Positions 52,632 to 61,364 of a stretch of DNA of 64,000 bases are shown here, in pieces (the stretch's first letter is position 1; each line of letters starts with the position of its first letter). The notes under the pieces were generated by a model, which was given only the letters and a program-made list of their open reading frames with translations, was not told the DNA's origin and searched no databases. The stretch comes from Blautia luti. GTDB lineage: Bacteria > Bacillota > Clostridia > Lachnospirales > Lachnospiraceae. A program made the translations under genes and the position numbers. The stretch lies in contig NZ_AP028156.1 in NCBI RefSeq assembly GCF_033096465.1, positions 1,384,501 to 1,448,500 on the forward strand. The letters run 5' to 3'.

Positions 52632-53666
52632 ATGAGGGAAATAAGAACAGAAGATGCGGTAGGACATATTTTATGTCACGATATTACGCAGATCATTAAA
52701 GATGTAAAAAAGGGTGTATTGTTTAAAAAGGGACATATTATCAGGGAAGAAGACATTCCGTTACTGCTTTCTGTAGGAAAAGAACATCTGTATGTATGGG
52801 AGAAAAAAGAAGGGATCCTCCACGAAAATGAGGGAGCACAGATCCTTTATGAGATTTGTGCAGGAGATTCTGAAATAATCCATGGGTCTGATATCAAAGA
52901 AGGCAAGATTGAACTTATTGCAGATATTGACGGTGTTCTGAAGATTCGCAGAGATGCCCTGAACGCTGTGAATTCCCAGGGAGAGATGATGATCGCATCC
53001 CGCCACGGGGATTTCCCGGTAAAGAAAGGTGATAAACTTGCAGGAACCAGGATCATTCCTCTGGTGATCGAGAAAGAGAAGATGGATCATGCCCGTGAGG
53101 CAGCAGGAAAAGATCCGATTTTCTCTATCCTGCCATATAAAAAGAAAAAAATAGGAATTGTAACCACTGGAAGCGAAGTACAGAAAGGGCTGGTCAAAGA
53201 TACGTTCACACCTGTACTGAAGGATAAATTTGCACGTTTTCCCTCTGAAGTCATAGGGCAGACCACACCTGGGGACGATAAAGAACAGATCACAGCAGAC
53301 ATTCTGAAATTCATCGAGGACGGTGCAGATGTGGTAGTCTGCAGCGGCGGCATGAGTGTGGATCCTGACGATCGTACCCCGGGAGCCATCAAGGATACCG
53401 GAGCACGCATTGTAACTTACGGTGCGCCGGTACTGCCAGGAGCCATGATGCTTGTTTCCTATTATGAAAAAGAAGGCAGAAAGGTGCCGGTACTGGGACT
53501 TCCGGGATGTGTCATGTATGCGAAAAATACTATCTTTGATCTGTTTCTCCCGAGGATCATGGCAGATGATGAGATACTGGCTTCCGAAATTACAGTACTG
53601 GGAGAGGGCGGCCTGTGTCTGAACTGCGATGTCTGTACCTTCCCGAATTGCGGATTTGGAAAATAG
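52632..53666 (+). CDS. Molybdopterin-binding protein (MoeA/MoaB-like)
   Basis: This 344-residue protein has the MoeA-like N-terminal part (IRTEDAVGHILCHDITQIIK, FKKGHIIREEDIPLLLSVGK) and a C-terminal MoCF domain (KKKIGIVTTGSEVQKGLVKD; VVVCSGGMSVDPDDRTPGAI). It ends with a Cys cluster, CLNCDVCTFPNCGFGK. It probably binds molybdopterin or its adenylate for cofactor making or insertion. No other molybdenum genes are in the window, and the protein lacks MoeA domain IV. It may serve a molybdoenzyme elsewhere. Confidence 0.85.
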   Translation: MREIRTEDAVGHILCHDITQIIKDVKKGVLFKKGHIIREEDIPLLLSVGKEHLYVWEKKEGILHENEGAQILYEICAGDSEIIHGSDIKEGKIELIADIDGVLKIRRDALNAVNSQGEMMIASRHGDFPVKKGDKLAGTRIIPLVIEKEKMDHAREAAGKDPIFSILPYKKKKIGIVTTGSEVQKGLVKDTFTPVLKDKFARFPSEVIGQTTPGDDKEQITADILKFIEDGADVVVCSGGMSVDPDDRTPGAIKDTGARIVTYGAPVLPGAMMLVSYYEKEGRKVPVLGLPGCVMYAKNTIFDLFLPRIMADDEILASEITVLGEGGLCLNCDVCTFPNCGFGK

Positions 53667-53673
53667 GAGATAT

Positions 53674-54525
53674 ATGAAGAAATTCAGAACTGTACATTAT
53701 ACGGTCCATATGGAAAAAATACAGGAGAAAAAAGGACCAAGGTTTGCAGTGCTTGCAGACCTGCACGGCATGGAGTTTGGCCAGGACAATCAGATACTTC
53801 TGGATGCCATCGACAGACATCACCCGGATGGAATACTGATAGCAGGAGACATGATCGTCAGATGCAGTGAAGAGACATTTCCTGTGGCACTGCAGCTGCT
53901 GAAGAACCTGGCAAAGAAGTATCCGGTGTATTATGGACTGGGGAATCATGAATATAGCCTGTATGCCTCTGACCCGGAGGAAAATCCTCTGACAGAGAAA
54001 TATCTGGAGTATGAAATCCAGGTAAAAGAAGCAGGTGTGCATATTCTGCATAATGAGCAGAAGAGCTTCCGGATGGGAGAAACATTATACAGGATTTATG
54101 GTCTGGAAATTCCCCGGCTTTATTATAAAAAGCCGTTTGCGCCCATGATGAGATCCGATGAAGTGGAACAGCTGATAGGGGACAGGGACGAACAGGCTGT
54201 GAGCATACTGCTTGCCCACAACCCCAGATATGGGGACGCATATTTCGGATGGGGTGCAGATCTGATCCTGAGCGGCCATTACCACGGTGGGGTGCTGCGT
54301 TTTACCAGGTGCAGAGGAGCGATCTCGCCTCAGTTTGAATTGTTTCCGCGGTACTGCTGTGGAGATTTTCACAAAAAAGGGCAACACATGCTGGTAAGCG
54401 GCGGGATCGGGGAGCATACGATTCCAGTAAGGGTCCATAATCCCAGAGAACTGCTCATTGTAGATCTGAAACCGGGATCCGGCAAAAAATCCAGGAAAGA
54501 GGAACATACATGGGAATTCCGGTAA
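53674..54525 (+). CDS. Metallophosphoesterase
   Basis: This protein of about 283 residues has the calcineurin-like metal site in order: VLADLHGMEFGQDNQILLDA, LIAGDMIVR, YGLGNHEYSLYA, LLAHNPRYGDAYFGWGADLI and LSGHYHGGVLRF. It resembles YkuE/YaeI-type enzymes but lacks their membrane helix. The substrate may be a phosphodiester of lipid or nucleotide type. ATG 53674 has AGGAG seven bases upstream. It overlaps scpA by 16 bases, so it is in the scpAB operon. Confidence 0.9.
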   Translation: MKKFRTVHYTVHMEKIQEKKGPRFAVLADLHGMEFGQDNQILLDAIDRHHPDGILIAGDMIVRCSEETFPVALQLLKNLAKKYPVYYGLGNHEYSLYASDPEENPLTEKYLEYEIQVKEAGVHILHNEQKSFRMGETLYRIYGLEIPRLYYKKPFAPMMRSDEVEQLIGDRDEQAVSILLAHNPRYGDAYFGWGADLILSGHYHGGVLRFTRCRGAISPQFELFPRYCCGDFHKKGQHMLVSGGIGEHTIPVRVHNPRELLIVDLKPGSGKKSRKEEHTWEFR

Positions 54526-55298
54526 AGCTGGAGGTGTTTGAAGGTCCGCTGGATCTGCTCCTTCACCTGATCGAGAAAAATAAAATAGACATTTACGATA
54601 TCCCTATCGTGGAGATCACAGATCAGTATATGGATTATATCCATGCAATGGAAAGAGAAGATCTGGGGATCATGAGTGAGTTCATGGTCATGGCAGCCAC
54701 TCTTCTGGATATCAAATGCAGGATGCTTCTTCCAAGAGAAGTAAATGAAGAGGGCGAAGAAGAGGATCCTCGAGCAGAACTGGTGCAGAAACTTCTGGAA
54801 TATAAAATGTACAAGTTTATGTCCTATGAACTGAAGGATAAAATGGACGAAGCAGCCAATGTGTTCTATAAAAATCCTACTATTCCGAAGGAAGTAGCTC
54901 AGTACAGAGAGCCGGTAGATCCTGCACAGCTTCTTGCAGGCCTGACACTGGAGAAACTGAATGCCATCTATAAATCCATTATACGCAGACAGGAAGACAA
55001 GCTGGATCCTATCCGAAGTAAATTCGGAACCATTGAGAAAGAAGAGGTCAGTCTTTCTGATAAGATGATCGAGATGAGGGAATTTGCCAGAACGCACAGA
55101 AAGTTCAGTTTCCGAGACCTGTTAGAGAGCCAGTGCTCGAAAGTGCAGGTGATCGTTACATTTCTTTCCATACTGGAACTGATGAAAATGGGACACATCC
55201 ATGTAGAGCAGGATGGACTGTTTGACGATATTTCAATTCAGGTGATCACAGATCCGGATACCTGGAAAAATCTTACGGAATTTGCAGAGGAAGATTAG
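54510..55298 (+). CDS. scpA: Segregation and condensation protein A
   Basis: This 262-residue kleisin starts IPVKLEVFEGPLDLLLHLIE, then KNKIDIYDIPIVEITDQYMD, and ends with a winged-helix region (VQVIVTFLSILELMKMGHIH). It bridges the SMC heads and binds ScpB in the condensin complex that organises and separates chromosomes. It overlaps the phosphoesterase gene and precedes scpB by 17 bases. Length and motifs are standard. Confidence 0.96.
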   Translation: MGIPVKLEVFEGPLDLLLHLIEKNKIDIYDIPIVEITDQYMDYIHAMEREDLGIMSEFMVMAATLLDIKCRMLLPREVNEEGEEEDPRAELVQKLLEYKMYKFMSYELKDKMDEAANVFYKNPTIPKEVAQYREPVDPAQLLAGLTLEKLNAIYKSIIRRQEDKLDPIRSKFGTIEKEEVSLSDKMIEMREFARTHRKFSFRDLLESQCSKVQVIVTFLSILELMKMGHIHVEQDGLFDDISIQVITDPDTWKNLTEFAEED

Positions 55299-55315
55299 AG
55301 AATGAGGGAAATTTG

Positions 55316-55885
55316 GTGAAAATAAAGGAAGTAGAAGGAGCGATCGAAGCCATCCTTTTTACAATGGGAGAATCAGTAGAGCTGTCTCGGATCGCCAAGG
55401 CAGTAGAGGTGGATCCGAAGACTACAGAGAAAATAATCCACAATATGATGGATCGCTATCAGGAAGAGGGAAGAGGGATTCAGATCATAGAACTGGAGAA
55501 TTCTTTCCAGATGTGCACGAAAAAGGAATATTATGATTATCTGATCAGGATCGCCATGCACCCACAGAAACCGGCACTTTCAGATGTCATGCTGGAAACA
55601 CTTTCCATTATTGCGTACAAGCAGCCGGTGACTAAGGCGGAGATCGAGAAGATCCGCGGCGTAAAGTGTGATCATGCCATCAATAAGCTGGTAGAGTATA
55701 ATCTGGTCCGTGAGCTTGGAAGGCTGGATGCACCGGGACGTCCGATCCTTTTCGGAACTACGGAAGAATTCTTAAGAAGCTTCGGAGTGCAGGATCTGGA
55801 TGAGCTTCCGGTACCGGATCCGGTACAGATCGAAGACTTTAAGGCAGAGGCAGAAGAGGAAGTCCAGCTGAAGCTGGATGTTTAA
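55316..55885 (+). CDS. scpB: Segregation and condensation protein B
   Basis: This protein of about 189 residues has tandem winged helices: VEGAIEAILFTMGESVELSR, TLSIIAYKQPVTKAEIEKIR, GVKCDHAINKLVEYNLVREL and GRPILFGTTEEFLRSFGVQD. It dimerises and binds ScpA. The start is GTG 55316 or TTG 55313; GAGGG lies upstream. A slightly acidic tail follows the usual end. Confidence 0.95.
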   Translation: MKIKEVEGAIEAILFTMGESVELSRIAKAVEVDPKTTEKIIHNMMDRYQEEGRGIQIIELENSFQMCTKKEYYDYLIRIAMHPQKPALSDVMLETLSIIAYKQPVTKAEIEKIRGVKCDHAINKLVEYNLVRELGRLDAPGRPILFGTTEEFLRSFGVQDLDELPVPDPVQIEDFKAEAEEEVQLKLDV

Positions 55886-55907
55886 AGACAGGAAGGGGAA
55901 ATGAAAA

Positions 55908-56702
55908 ATGCCAACCACATATGCACATGATTTGTTTGGGAAAGAAGTATATAGAAGACTGCCTGCGGATATGAGGTATGTGATCCGCAGACACGGAGAT
56001 CTTTACAGGATCGGACTTCATGGACCGGATATTCTGTTTTACTATATGGTGTCCAAGAATCCGGTAACTCAGTTCGGAGTCCGGATGCACCAGGAGAAAG
56101 CGAGAACTTTTTTCCAGGAGGGCATGCGTCAGGTCAGAAGGACGAAGGATGAGGCTTTGCTTGCCTATCTGCTTGGTTTTGGCTGTCACTATATGCTGGA
56201 TTCCGCCTGCCATCCCTATGTAAATAAGATGGCTGATGAGGGAGTGGTTCCTCATATTGTGCTGGAGAAAGAGTTTGACCGTGTGCTTATGGAAGAAACA
56301 GGGAAGGATCCGGATCATTACTATCCGGCCTGCGGCATCATCCCGAAGATGTGTTATGCAAAGGTGATCCACAGAGCAATCCCACTGGTACGTACAGTAA
56401 ATATTTTTATTTCCCTGAAAATGATGAAATTTCTTACCAATCTGATGGTGTGTGATGATCATGGCAAAAAGTGCCGGGTGTTCGGCAGGATCCTGCGTCT
56501 GGGAGGCAGATCCATCGGCTCTGTGATCGAACATTTCATGACAGAAAAACCGGTGCCCCAGGCACAGGCGCCTATGCCTGAGCTTGAAAGACTTTATCAG
56601 GAAGCGATTCCTGAAACTGTGGAGTATCTGAAAGAACTTTATACACTCAGGGAAGGGAATTTCCGGCTGAGTGCCAGATGGAACAGAACGTATAATGGCT
56701 GA
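55908..56702 (+). CDS. Zinc-dependent phospholipase C family-like protein
   Basis: This 264-residue helical protein reads MPTTYAHDLFGKEVYRRLPA, then IGLHGPDILFYYMV and YLLGFGCHYMLDSACHPYVN. His and Asp residues at TYAH, LHGPD, CHYMLD and CHPY match the metal-ligand pattern of the zinc phospholipase C-like family. There is no signal peptide, so it is not a secreted toxin. The family is common in Clostridia, where its role is unknown. It follows scpB by 22 bases. Confidence 0.88.
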   Translation: MPTTYAHDLFGKEVYRRLPADMRYVIRRHGDLYRIGLHGPDILFYYMVSKNPVTQFGVRMHQEKARTFFQEGMRQVRRTKDEALLAYLLGFGCHYMLDSACHPYVNKMADEGVVPHIVLEKEFDRVLMEETGKDPDHYYPACGIIPKMCYAKVIHRAIPLVRTVNIFISLKMMKFLTNLMVCDDHGKKCRVFGRILRLGGRSIGSVIEHFMTEKPVPQAQAPMPELERLYQEAIPETVEYLKELYTLREGNFRLSARWNRTYNG

Positions 56703-56855
56703 ATACAGACTTGCATATGAGAAAATCATCCTGCGTCAATATAGCAGATACTTAATTTTCGATGTACTGGTCTGGTGGTATATTCCGGACAGGCGTGCAT
56801 AGAATTATCTTAAAGGATAACCGGTGTGAAAAGTACCGGGCACGTGAGGTGGAGT

Positions 56856-58091
56856 ATGAAGATCAGACGGTATATTGCCGCTGTCAGTATCCTGACGGCG
56901 GTATTTTTGTTTACGCAGACCACCTGTGTTCATGCACAGGAAGAAATACCTCAGATCGTGGATATGGTTCCTGTGTCAAAGGAGCCCGGGCAGCTTTATG
57001 CCATGTCTGCTGTGCTGATGGACGGAGATTCCGGTAGGGTGCTCTATGAAAAGGATGGAACGAAGGCCAGGGCAAATGCCAGCACAACGAAAGTACTGAC
57101 TTGTATTGTGGCACTGGAAAGTGCTCCGGGGGATGATTATGTACAGGTGTCAGAGAAAGCAGCGTCCCAGCCTGAAGTGAAGCTTGGCCTGAAAAAAGGC
57201 GAACAGTATCATCTGGAGGATCTTTTATATTCCCTTATGCTGAAAAGCCATAATGATGCAGCGGTTGCCATAGCAGAACACTGTGGCGGCTCTGTGGAAG
57301 GTTTTGCCCGGATGCTGGACCGGAAGGCAGAACAGATCGGTTGTAAGGATACGCATTTTATCACACCCAACGGACTGGATGCAGAAGATGAAAATGGAAC
57401 ACACCATACCACTGCCGAGGATCTGGCTTTGATCATGCGCTATGCAATAAAGAATAAAACGTTTCTGCATATTGCCCAGACCAGGGATTATAATTTCTCG
57501 GATATTACAGGAAAACGGAACTTCTTCTTGCATAATGCTAATGCACTGCTGGATATGATGGACGGCGTCCTGGCAGGAAAAACAGGATTTACTTCCCAGG
57601 CAGGCTACTGCTATGTATGTGCCTGGGAAAAAGACGGAAGGACTTTTATCGTCAGCCTGTTAGGATGCGGCTGGCCCAATCACAAAACCTATAAATGGAG
57701 TGATACGAAGGAACTTCTGAAGTACGGGGATGACAATTATTATTATGTAACATACTGGCAGGAACCCCAGACGAATCAGATTCTGGTAGAAGAGGGCGTG
57801 GAAAAAGGGCAGGATATAGGAACCAGAATCTATCTGAGAGGAAAATGTACTGTTACCCCGGAAGATAAAGAGAAAAAGATTCTGCTGAAATCCGGTGAAA
57901 GTGTGGAGTGCAGGGTGGAAATTCCGGATACAGTACAGGCACCTGTGAGAAAAGGCGATAAACTGGGGAGAATCGCCTATTATCTTAATGGAAAGATGCT
58001 ATCTGCCTGTCCGGTCTATGCGGAGAAATCTGTGGAAAAGGTCAGCTTTAAATGGTATACGGAAAAGGTTTTCCATGATTTCTTTCATTGA
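56856..58091 (+). CDS. D-alanyl-D-alanine carboxypeptidase
   Basis: This protein of about 411 residues is the second PBP5-type enzyme of the window. A signal peptide (YIAAVSILTAVFLFTQTTCV, HAQ) is followed by the S-x-x-K motif in NASTTKVLTC near residue 76, S-x-N in KSHNDAAVAIA near 133 and K-T-G in AGKTGFTSQAGYCY near 243. The PBP5-like C-terminal domain ends without a long hydrophobic anchor. GAGGTGGAG precedes ATG 56856. It trims peptidoglycan stem peptides, perhaps with a growth-phase or sporulation role. Confidence 0.93.
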   Translation: MKIRRYIAAVSILTAVFLFTQTTCVHAQEEIPQIVDMVPVSKEPGQLYAMSAVLMDGDSGRVLYEKDGTKARANASTTKVLTCIVALESAPGDDYVQVSEKAASQPEVKLGLKKGEQYHLEDLLYSLMLKSHNDAAVAIAEHCGGSVEGFARMLDRKAEQIGCKDTHFITPNGLDAEDENGTHHTTAEDLALIMRYAIKNKTFLHIAQTRDYNFSDITGKRNFFLHNANALLDMMDGVLAGKTGFTSQAGYCYVCAWEKDGRTFIVSLLGCGWPNHKTYKWSDTKELLKYGDDNYYYVTYWQEPQTNQILVEEGVEKGQDIGTRIYLRGKCTVTPEDKEKKILLKSGESVECRVEIPDTVQAPVRKGDKLGRIAYYLNGKMLSACPVYAEKSVEKVSFKWYTEKVFHDFFH

Positions 58092-58208
58092 CAGGACTGT
58101 TTGGGAAAGAAACTCAAGATATGAAAACACCGGGATATTATAAAAGATCCTATGCAATCCATAGAAGTATTCTATTGATTGGGAACTCTGATTTAATGAT
58201 TTAAAGGG

Positions 58209-58237
58209 TTGATATACTAAAGAGGGGTTGTTATAAT
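58209..58237 (+). promoter_or_regulatory. SigA-type promoter for the chorismate mutase-shikimate kinase gene
   Basis: TTGATA (58209-58214), a 17-base spacer and TATAAT (58232-58237) lie about 130 bases before ATG 58366. Confidence 0.8.
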
Positions 58238-58285
58238 AGAAAGAACAACGTAGCTGTGAAAGGTTGCAGCAGTTACGAAACAGTT

Positions 58286-58343
58286 TAGAGTCTGTTTGAA
58301 AAATCATTCCCGCTTGCAGAAAGCCTTTTTCAAACACGCTCTA
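58286..58343. repeat. Inverted-repeat element in leader
   Basis: TAGAGTCTGTTTGAAAAA (58286-58303) and TTTTTCAAACACGCTCTA (58326-58343) pair at 16 of 18 positions with a 22-base loop. It lies between the promoter and the ribosome site. It looks like a dispersed REP/MITE-type unit; it might also act as a leader structure. Confidence 0.6.
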
Positions 58344-58365
58344 GGAAAGACAGAGGAAAAACGAT

Positions 58366-59151
58366 ATGAATCAGTTAGAAATACTCAGAGAAAGTCTTGG
58401 CCAGTGCGACGAGATCATTCTGGATGCCCTTATCATGAGAAACAGGATTGTAGAGGACATTATGGCATATAAAGAAGCCAACGGACTTCAGATCTTACAG
58501 CCGGAGCAGGAAGCCAAACAGAAAGAATGGCTTGAAAACAGAATGGAAGGCAGACGCCATAAAGATGAGGTAACCGATGTATTTGAATGTATCCGTACCA
58601 ACAGTAAACGTATCCAGGCAAGAAAACTCTTCAACTATAACATTGTACTGATCGGATTTATGGGCGCAGGAAAATCCACAATTTCCGATTTCCTTAAGAA
58701 TGTATTTGCCATGGATGTGGTAGAGATGGATCAGATCATTGCCCAGAGACAGGGAATGAGTATTTCCGATATCTTCGAGACATACGGTGAGCAGTATTTC
58801 CGTGATCTTGAGACAAATCTGCTTATCGAAATGCAGTCACGCAGCAATGTTGTGATCTCCTGCGGCGGTGGTACTCCAATGAGAGAGTGCAATGTAGTAG
58901 AGATGAAGAAGAATGGCCGTGTTGTTCTCCTCACAGCAAAACCGGAGACAATCCTTGACCGCGTCAAAAATAACCATGACCGTCCGCTGATCGAGAACAA
59001 TAAGACTGTTCCATTTATCGCAGATCTGATGGAGAAACGCCGCGCTAAATACGAGGCAGCAGCAGACATTATTATCGAAACAGACGGTAAAAACGAACTG
59101 GAGATCTGCGAAGAGCTTGTACACAGACTCCGCACCATGGATGAGAAATAA
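58366..59151 (+). CDS. Chorismate mutase-shikimate kinase fusion
   Basis: Residues 1-85 form an AroQ-type chorismate mutase helix bundle (ESLGQCDEIILDALIMRNRI, VEDIMAYKEANG). From residue 90 a shikimate kinase follows, with P-loop IVLIGFMGAGKSTISDFLKN, the shikimate site MDQIIAQRQGMSISDIFETY and CGGGTPMRE. One protein would thus carry out the fifth step of the shikimate pathway and the first step towards Phe and Tyr. The two steps are not adjacent. Fusions of this kind occur in Clostridia. It has its own promoter and is not next to other aro genes. Confidence 0.92.
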   Translation: MNQLEILRESLGQCDEIILDALIMRNRIVEDIMAYKEANGLQILQPEQEAKQKEWLENRMEGRRHKDEVTDVFECIRTNSKRIQARKLFNYNIVLIGFMGAGKSTISDFLKNVFAMDVVEMDQIIAQRQGMSISDIFETYGEQYFRDLETNLLIEMQSRSNVVISCGGGTPMRECNVVEMKKNGRVVLLTAKPETILDRVKNNHDRPLIENNKTVPFIADLMEKRRAKYEAAADIIIETDGKNELEICEELVHRLRTMDEK

Positions 59152-59171
59152 TAATTAAGAAATACAATAAC

Positions 59172-59227
59172 GGGGATTGCTTTACATAGCCTGATGACCG
59201 GCTACGGAGAGCAGTCCCTTTTGTTTT
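59172..59227 (+). terminator. Intrinsic terminator
   Basis: GGGGATTGCT (59172-59181) pairs with AGCAGTCCC (59210-59218), one pair being G-T, with an inner TAGCC/GGCTA pair, followed by TTTTGTTTT. Confidence 0.8.
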
Positions 59228-59297
59228 GATCGCGGATATCCACTTGCCTGGAGGATATTATATAAGTGAAAATTTTGTGAAATTCCGTACTCTATGG

Positions 59298-59326
59298 TTG
59301 ACGACAATAAAAAACTACTATATAAT
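59298..59326 (+). promoter_or_regulatory. SigA-type promoter for the metal operon
   Basis: TTGACG (59298-59303), a 17-base spacer and TATAAT (59321-59326) lie about 95 bases before ATG 59422. Confidence 0.87.
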
Positions 59327-59353
59327 TCCTATCGAAATAATATGATAATAAAT

Positions 59354-59398
59354 AAACTGTAATAATAGAAACATAAAATCTATTGTTACAGTTTTCTT
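59354..59398 (+). promoter_or_regulatory. Leader hairpin, possible attenuator
   Basis: AAACTGTAATAATAGA (59354-59369) pairs with TCTATTGTTACAGTTT (59379-59394) with one G-T pair, followed by TTCTTTATG. It lies between the promoter and the first gene, where it could stop transcription or serve as a repressor site. Confidence 0.6.
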
Positions 59399-59421
59399 TA
59401 TGTCATAAGAAAGGACAAACC

Positions 59422-60759
59422 ATGAAACAGGCAAGAATATATATTGATGGAATGACCTGCATAAACTGCCAGATAAGGATAGAAAATGAACTAAAAAAAG
59501 AGCCGGCTCTGACAGATATATCTGTAAGCTATGAGGCAGGTGAAGCGTCTTTTTCCTATAATCCGGATCGGATATCTCTGAAGCAGATCACGGATATGAT
59601 AAATAAAATGGGATATTCTGCATCCTCTGAAAAGCTGTCCTGCAAAAAGAAAATACTACAGTCAATCGCAGAGATTCTGCTGATCGTGGTACTGTTTGGA
59701 ATATTACAGGATTTCGGGATTCTGAACTATCTTGCACCTGCCTCGCTTGCGGATTCGGGAATGAGTTATGGAATGCTGTTTGTGATCGGACTGCTCACTT
59801 CCGTACATTGTATCGCCATGTGTGGAGGCATTAATCTGTCCCAGACATTGCAGAAGGATATATCTGAGGAAATCTCAAGATCCATGTTCAGAAATTCTAT
59901 TCTTTACAATACAGGACGGGTGGTTTCCTATACTACGGTTGGCGCCATTCTGGGGGCAGTCGGTGGACTGGCTGGATTTGGCACAGATCTGCAGACCTCA
60001 TCACTGCTCCAGGGAATCCTGAAACTGGCAGCAGGAGCTGTTATGATTGTTATGGGAATTAATATGCTGGGAATTTTCCCGTGGCTTCGAAAGTTCAGAA
60101 TCCGAGTTTCTCTTTTCAATAATAAAGCGGGAAATAAGAGAAGGACTCCCTTTATTATAGGGCTGTGCAATGGACTTATGCCATGCGGTCCATTACAGTC
60201 TGTACAGATCATAGCTCTGGCATCTGGAAATCCTTTGGCAGGTGCATTCTCCATGTTTTGTTTCAGCATTGGCACAGTTCCTCTGATGCTGGGATTTGGC
60301 TCTGCGGTAGCTTTTCTTGGAAAACGCTTTACAGGTCTGGTGCTGAAGACGGGTTCAATTTTAATTGTGGTCATGGGGCTTTCAATGATGACACAGGGAA
60401 CTGCGCTGACAGGTCTGAACTCTCTGCAGGTATCCCGGACAGCAGACGCAGGTTCACAAGAAACAGGAGATACAGCAGTTGAAAAGAACGGAATACAATA
60501 TGTTTATAGTCAGCTTCAGTCCGGCAAATATCCGGATATCATTGTTAAAGCAGGCGAGCCGGTAGAGTGGGAGATTGAAGCATCAGAAGACAACATCAAC
60601 GGATGCAATTACAAGATATTCCTGCAGGATTTTGGTCTGGAGCATACTTTTACAGAGGGAAAAAACATAATAAAATTCACACCTGAACAGGCAGGAACTT
60701 ATACTTATACCTGCTGGATGGGAATGATCACAGGGAAAATTCATGTGGAAAATAATTAA
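59422..60759 (+). CDS. HMA-TauE/DsbD-like-cupredoxin fusion membrane protein (copper handling)
   Basis: Residues 1-68 form a heavy-metal-associated domain with GMTCINC. Residues 75-335 hold six to seven membrane spans of the sulfite exporter TauE/UreH-like group with LLTSVHCIAMCGGINLS and IGLCNGLMPCGPLQSVQIIA. The C-terminal 95 residues form a cupredoxin-like domain (IIVKAGEPVEWEIEASEDNI) with the copper-site ending YTCWMGMITGKIHV. All three parts carry Cys, His or Met ligands, so copper transfer across the membrane is likely. The direction is unknown. AAAGGA precedes ATG 59422. A DUF2318 lipoprotein follows. Confidence 0.88.
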   Translation: MKQARIYIDGMTCINCQIRIENELKKEPALTDISVSYEAGEASFSYNPDRISLKQITDMINKMGYSASSEKLSCKKKILQSIAEILLIVVLFGILQDFGILNYLAPASLADSGMSYGMLFVIGLLTSVHCIAMCGGINLSQTLQKDISEEISRSMFRNSILYNTGRVVSYTTVGAILGAVGGLAGFGTDLQTSSLLQGILKLAAGAVMIVMGINMLGIFPWLRKFRIRVSLFNNKAGNKRRTPFIIGLCNGLMPCGPLQSVQIIALASGNPLAGAFSMFCFSIGTVPLMLGFGSAVAFLGKRFTGLVLKTGSILIVVMGLSMMTQGTALTGLNSLQVSRTADAGSQETGDTAVEKNGIQYVYSQLQSGKYPDIIVKAGEPVEWEIEASEDNINGCNYKIFLQDFGLEHTFTEGKNIIKFTPEQAGTYTYTCWMGMITGKIHVENN

Positions 60760-60776
60760 TATGAGGAGACAGAAGA

Positions 60777-61271
60777 ATGAAAAAAATAATTGCAGCAGTC
60801 ATGATAACAGCGATACTGCTCACAGCATTTGCGGGATGCGGAAAAGAAAAAACAGCACAAACTTCTGAAAATACGACAAATGAGGTAACAAAAGTAACTT
60901 CTGGCAATGCACTGAGCATTCCGACAGATGAACTGTCTGAAAATGCAGAATTTTACCCGGTAGATGTAGACGGCACAGAAATGGAAGTGATTGCAGTAAA
61001 AGATTCCACAGGAACCATACGCACAGCATTCAACACCTGCCAGATATGCTATGATTCCGGCAAAGGATACTATAAACAGGAAGGCGATAAGCTGGTCTGC
61101 CAGAACTGTGGAAATTCCTTTACCATGGATCAGGTAGGAGAAATCTCCAGAGGATGCGATCCATGGCCGATCCTGGATGAGAATAAAACAGTGACAGATG
61201 AAGAAATAGAAATTTCCTATGATTTTCTGAAAGCCTCCGCTGATATTTTCGCAAACTGGAAAAAGGCATAA
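60777..61271 (+). CDS. DUF2318-type lipoprotein
   Basis: This 164-residue protein has a lipoprotein signal (IIAAVMITAILLTAFAGC) with the lipid-bearing Cys near residue 21. The DUF2318 core is FNTCQICYDSGKGYYKQEGD, with KLVCQNCGNSF and the later RGCDPWPI. The two CxxC pairs could hold a metal or a cluster. Relatives sit next to iron or copper transporters. Here it follows the HMA-TauE-cupredoxin gene by 17 bases, so both probably handle the same metal outside the membrane. Confidence 0.87.
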   Translation: MKKIIAAVMITAILLTAFAGCGKEKTAQTSENTTNEVTKVTSGNALSIPTDELSENAEFYPVDVDGTEMEVIAVKDSTGTIRTAFNTCQICYDSGKGYYKQEGDKLVCQNCGNSFTMDQVGEISRGCDPWPILDENKTVTDEEIEISYDFLKASADIFANWKKA

Positions 61272-61296
61272 TCCAGCGAGGGTAATAACATAAACA

Positions 61297-61362
61297 AAGA
61301 CCGTTTTCTATATACATGTGCCCATAAAGATACAACGCTGTATATAAAAACGGTCTTGTTGT
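61297..61362. terminator. Bidirectional terminator between convergent genes
   Basis: AAGACCGTTTT plus TATATACA (61297-61316) pairs with TGTATATA plus AAAACGGTCTT (61339-61357), one C being unpaired, followed by TGTTGTATTT. It separates the DUF2318 gene from lysR. Confidence 0.88.
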
Positions 61363-61364
61363 AT

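Noticed and set aside
57999..58337. Minus-strand 112-codon frame after the second DD-carboxypeptidase
   Set aside because: It covers the inverted repeat and promoter of the next gene and has no domain or ribosome site.
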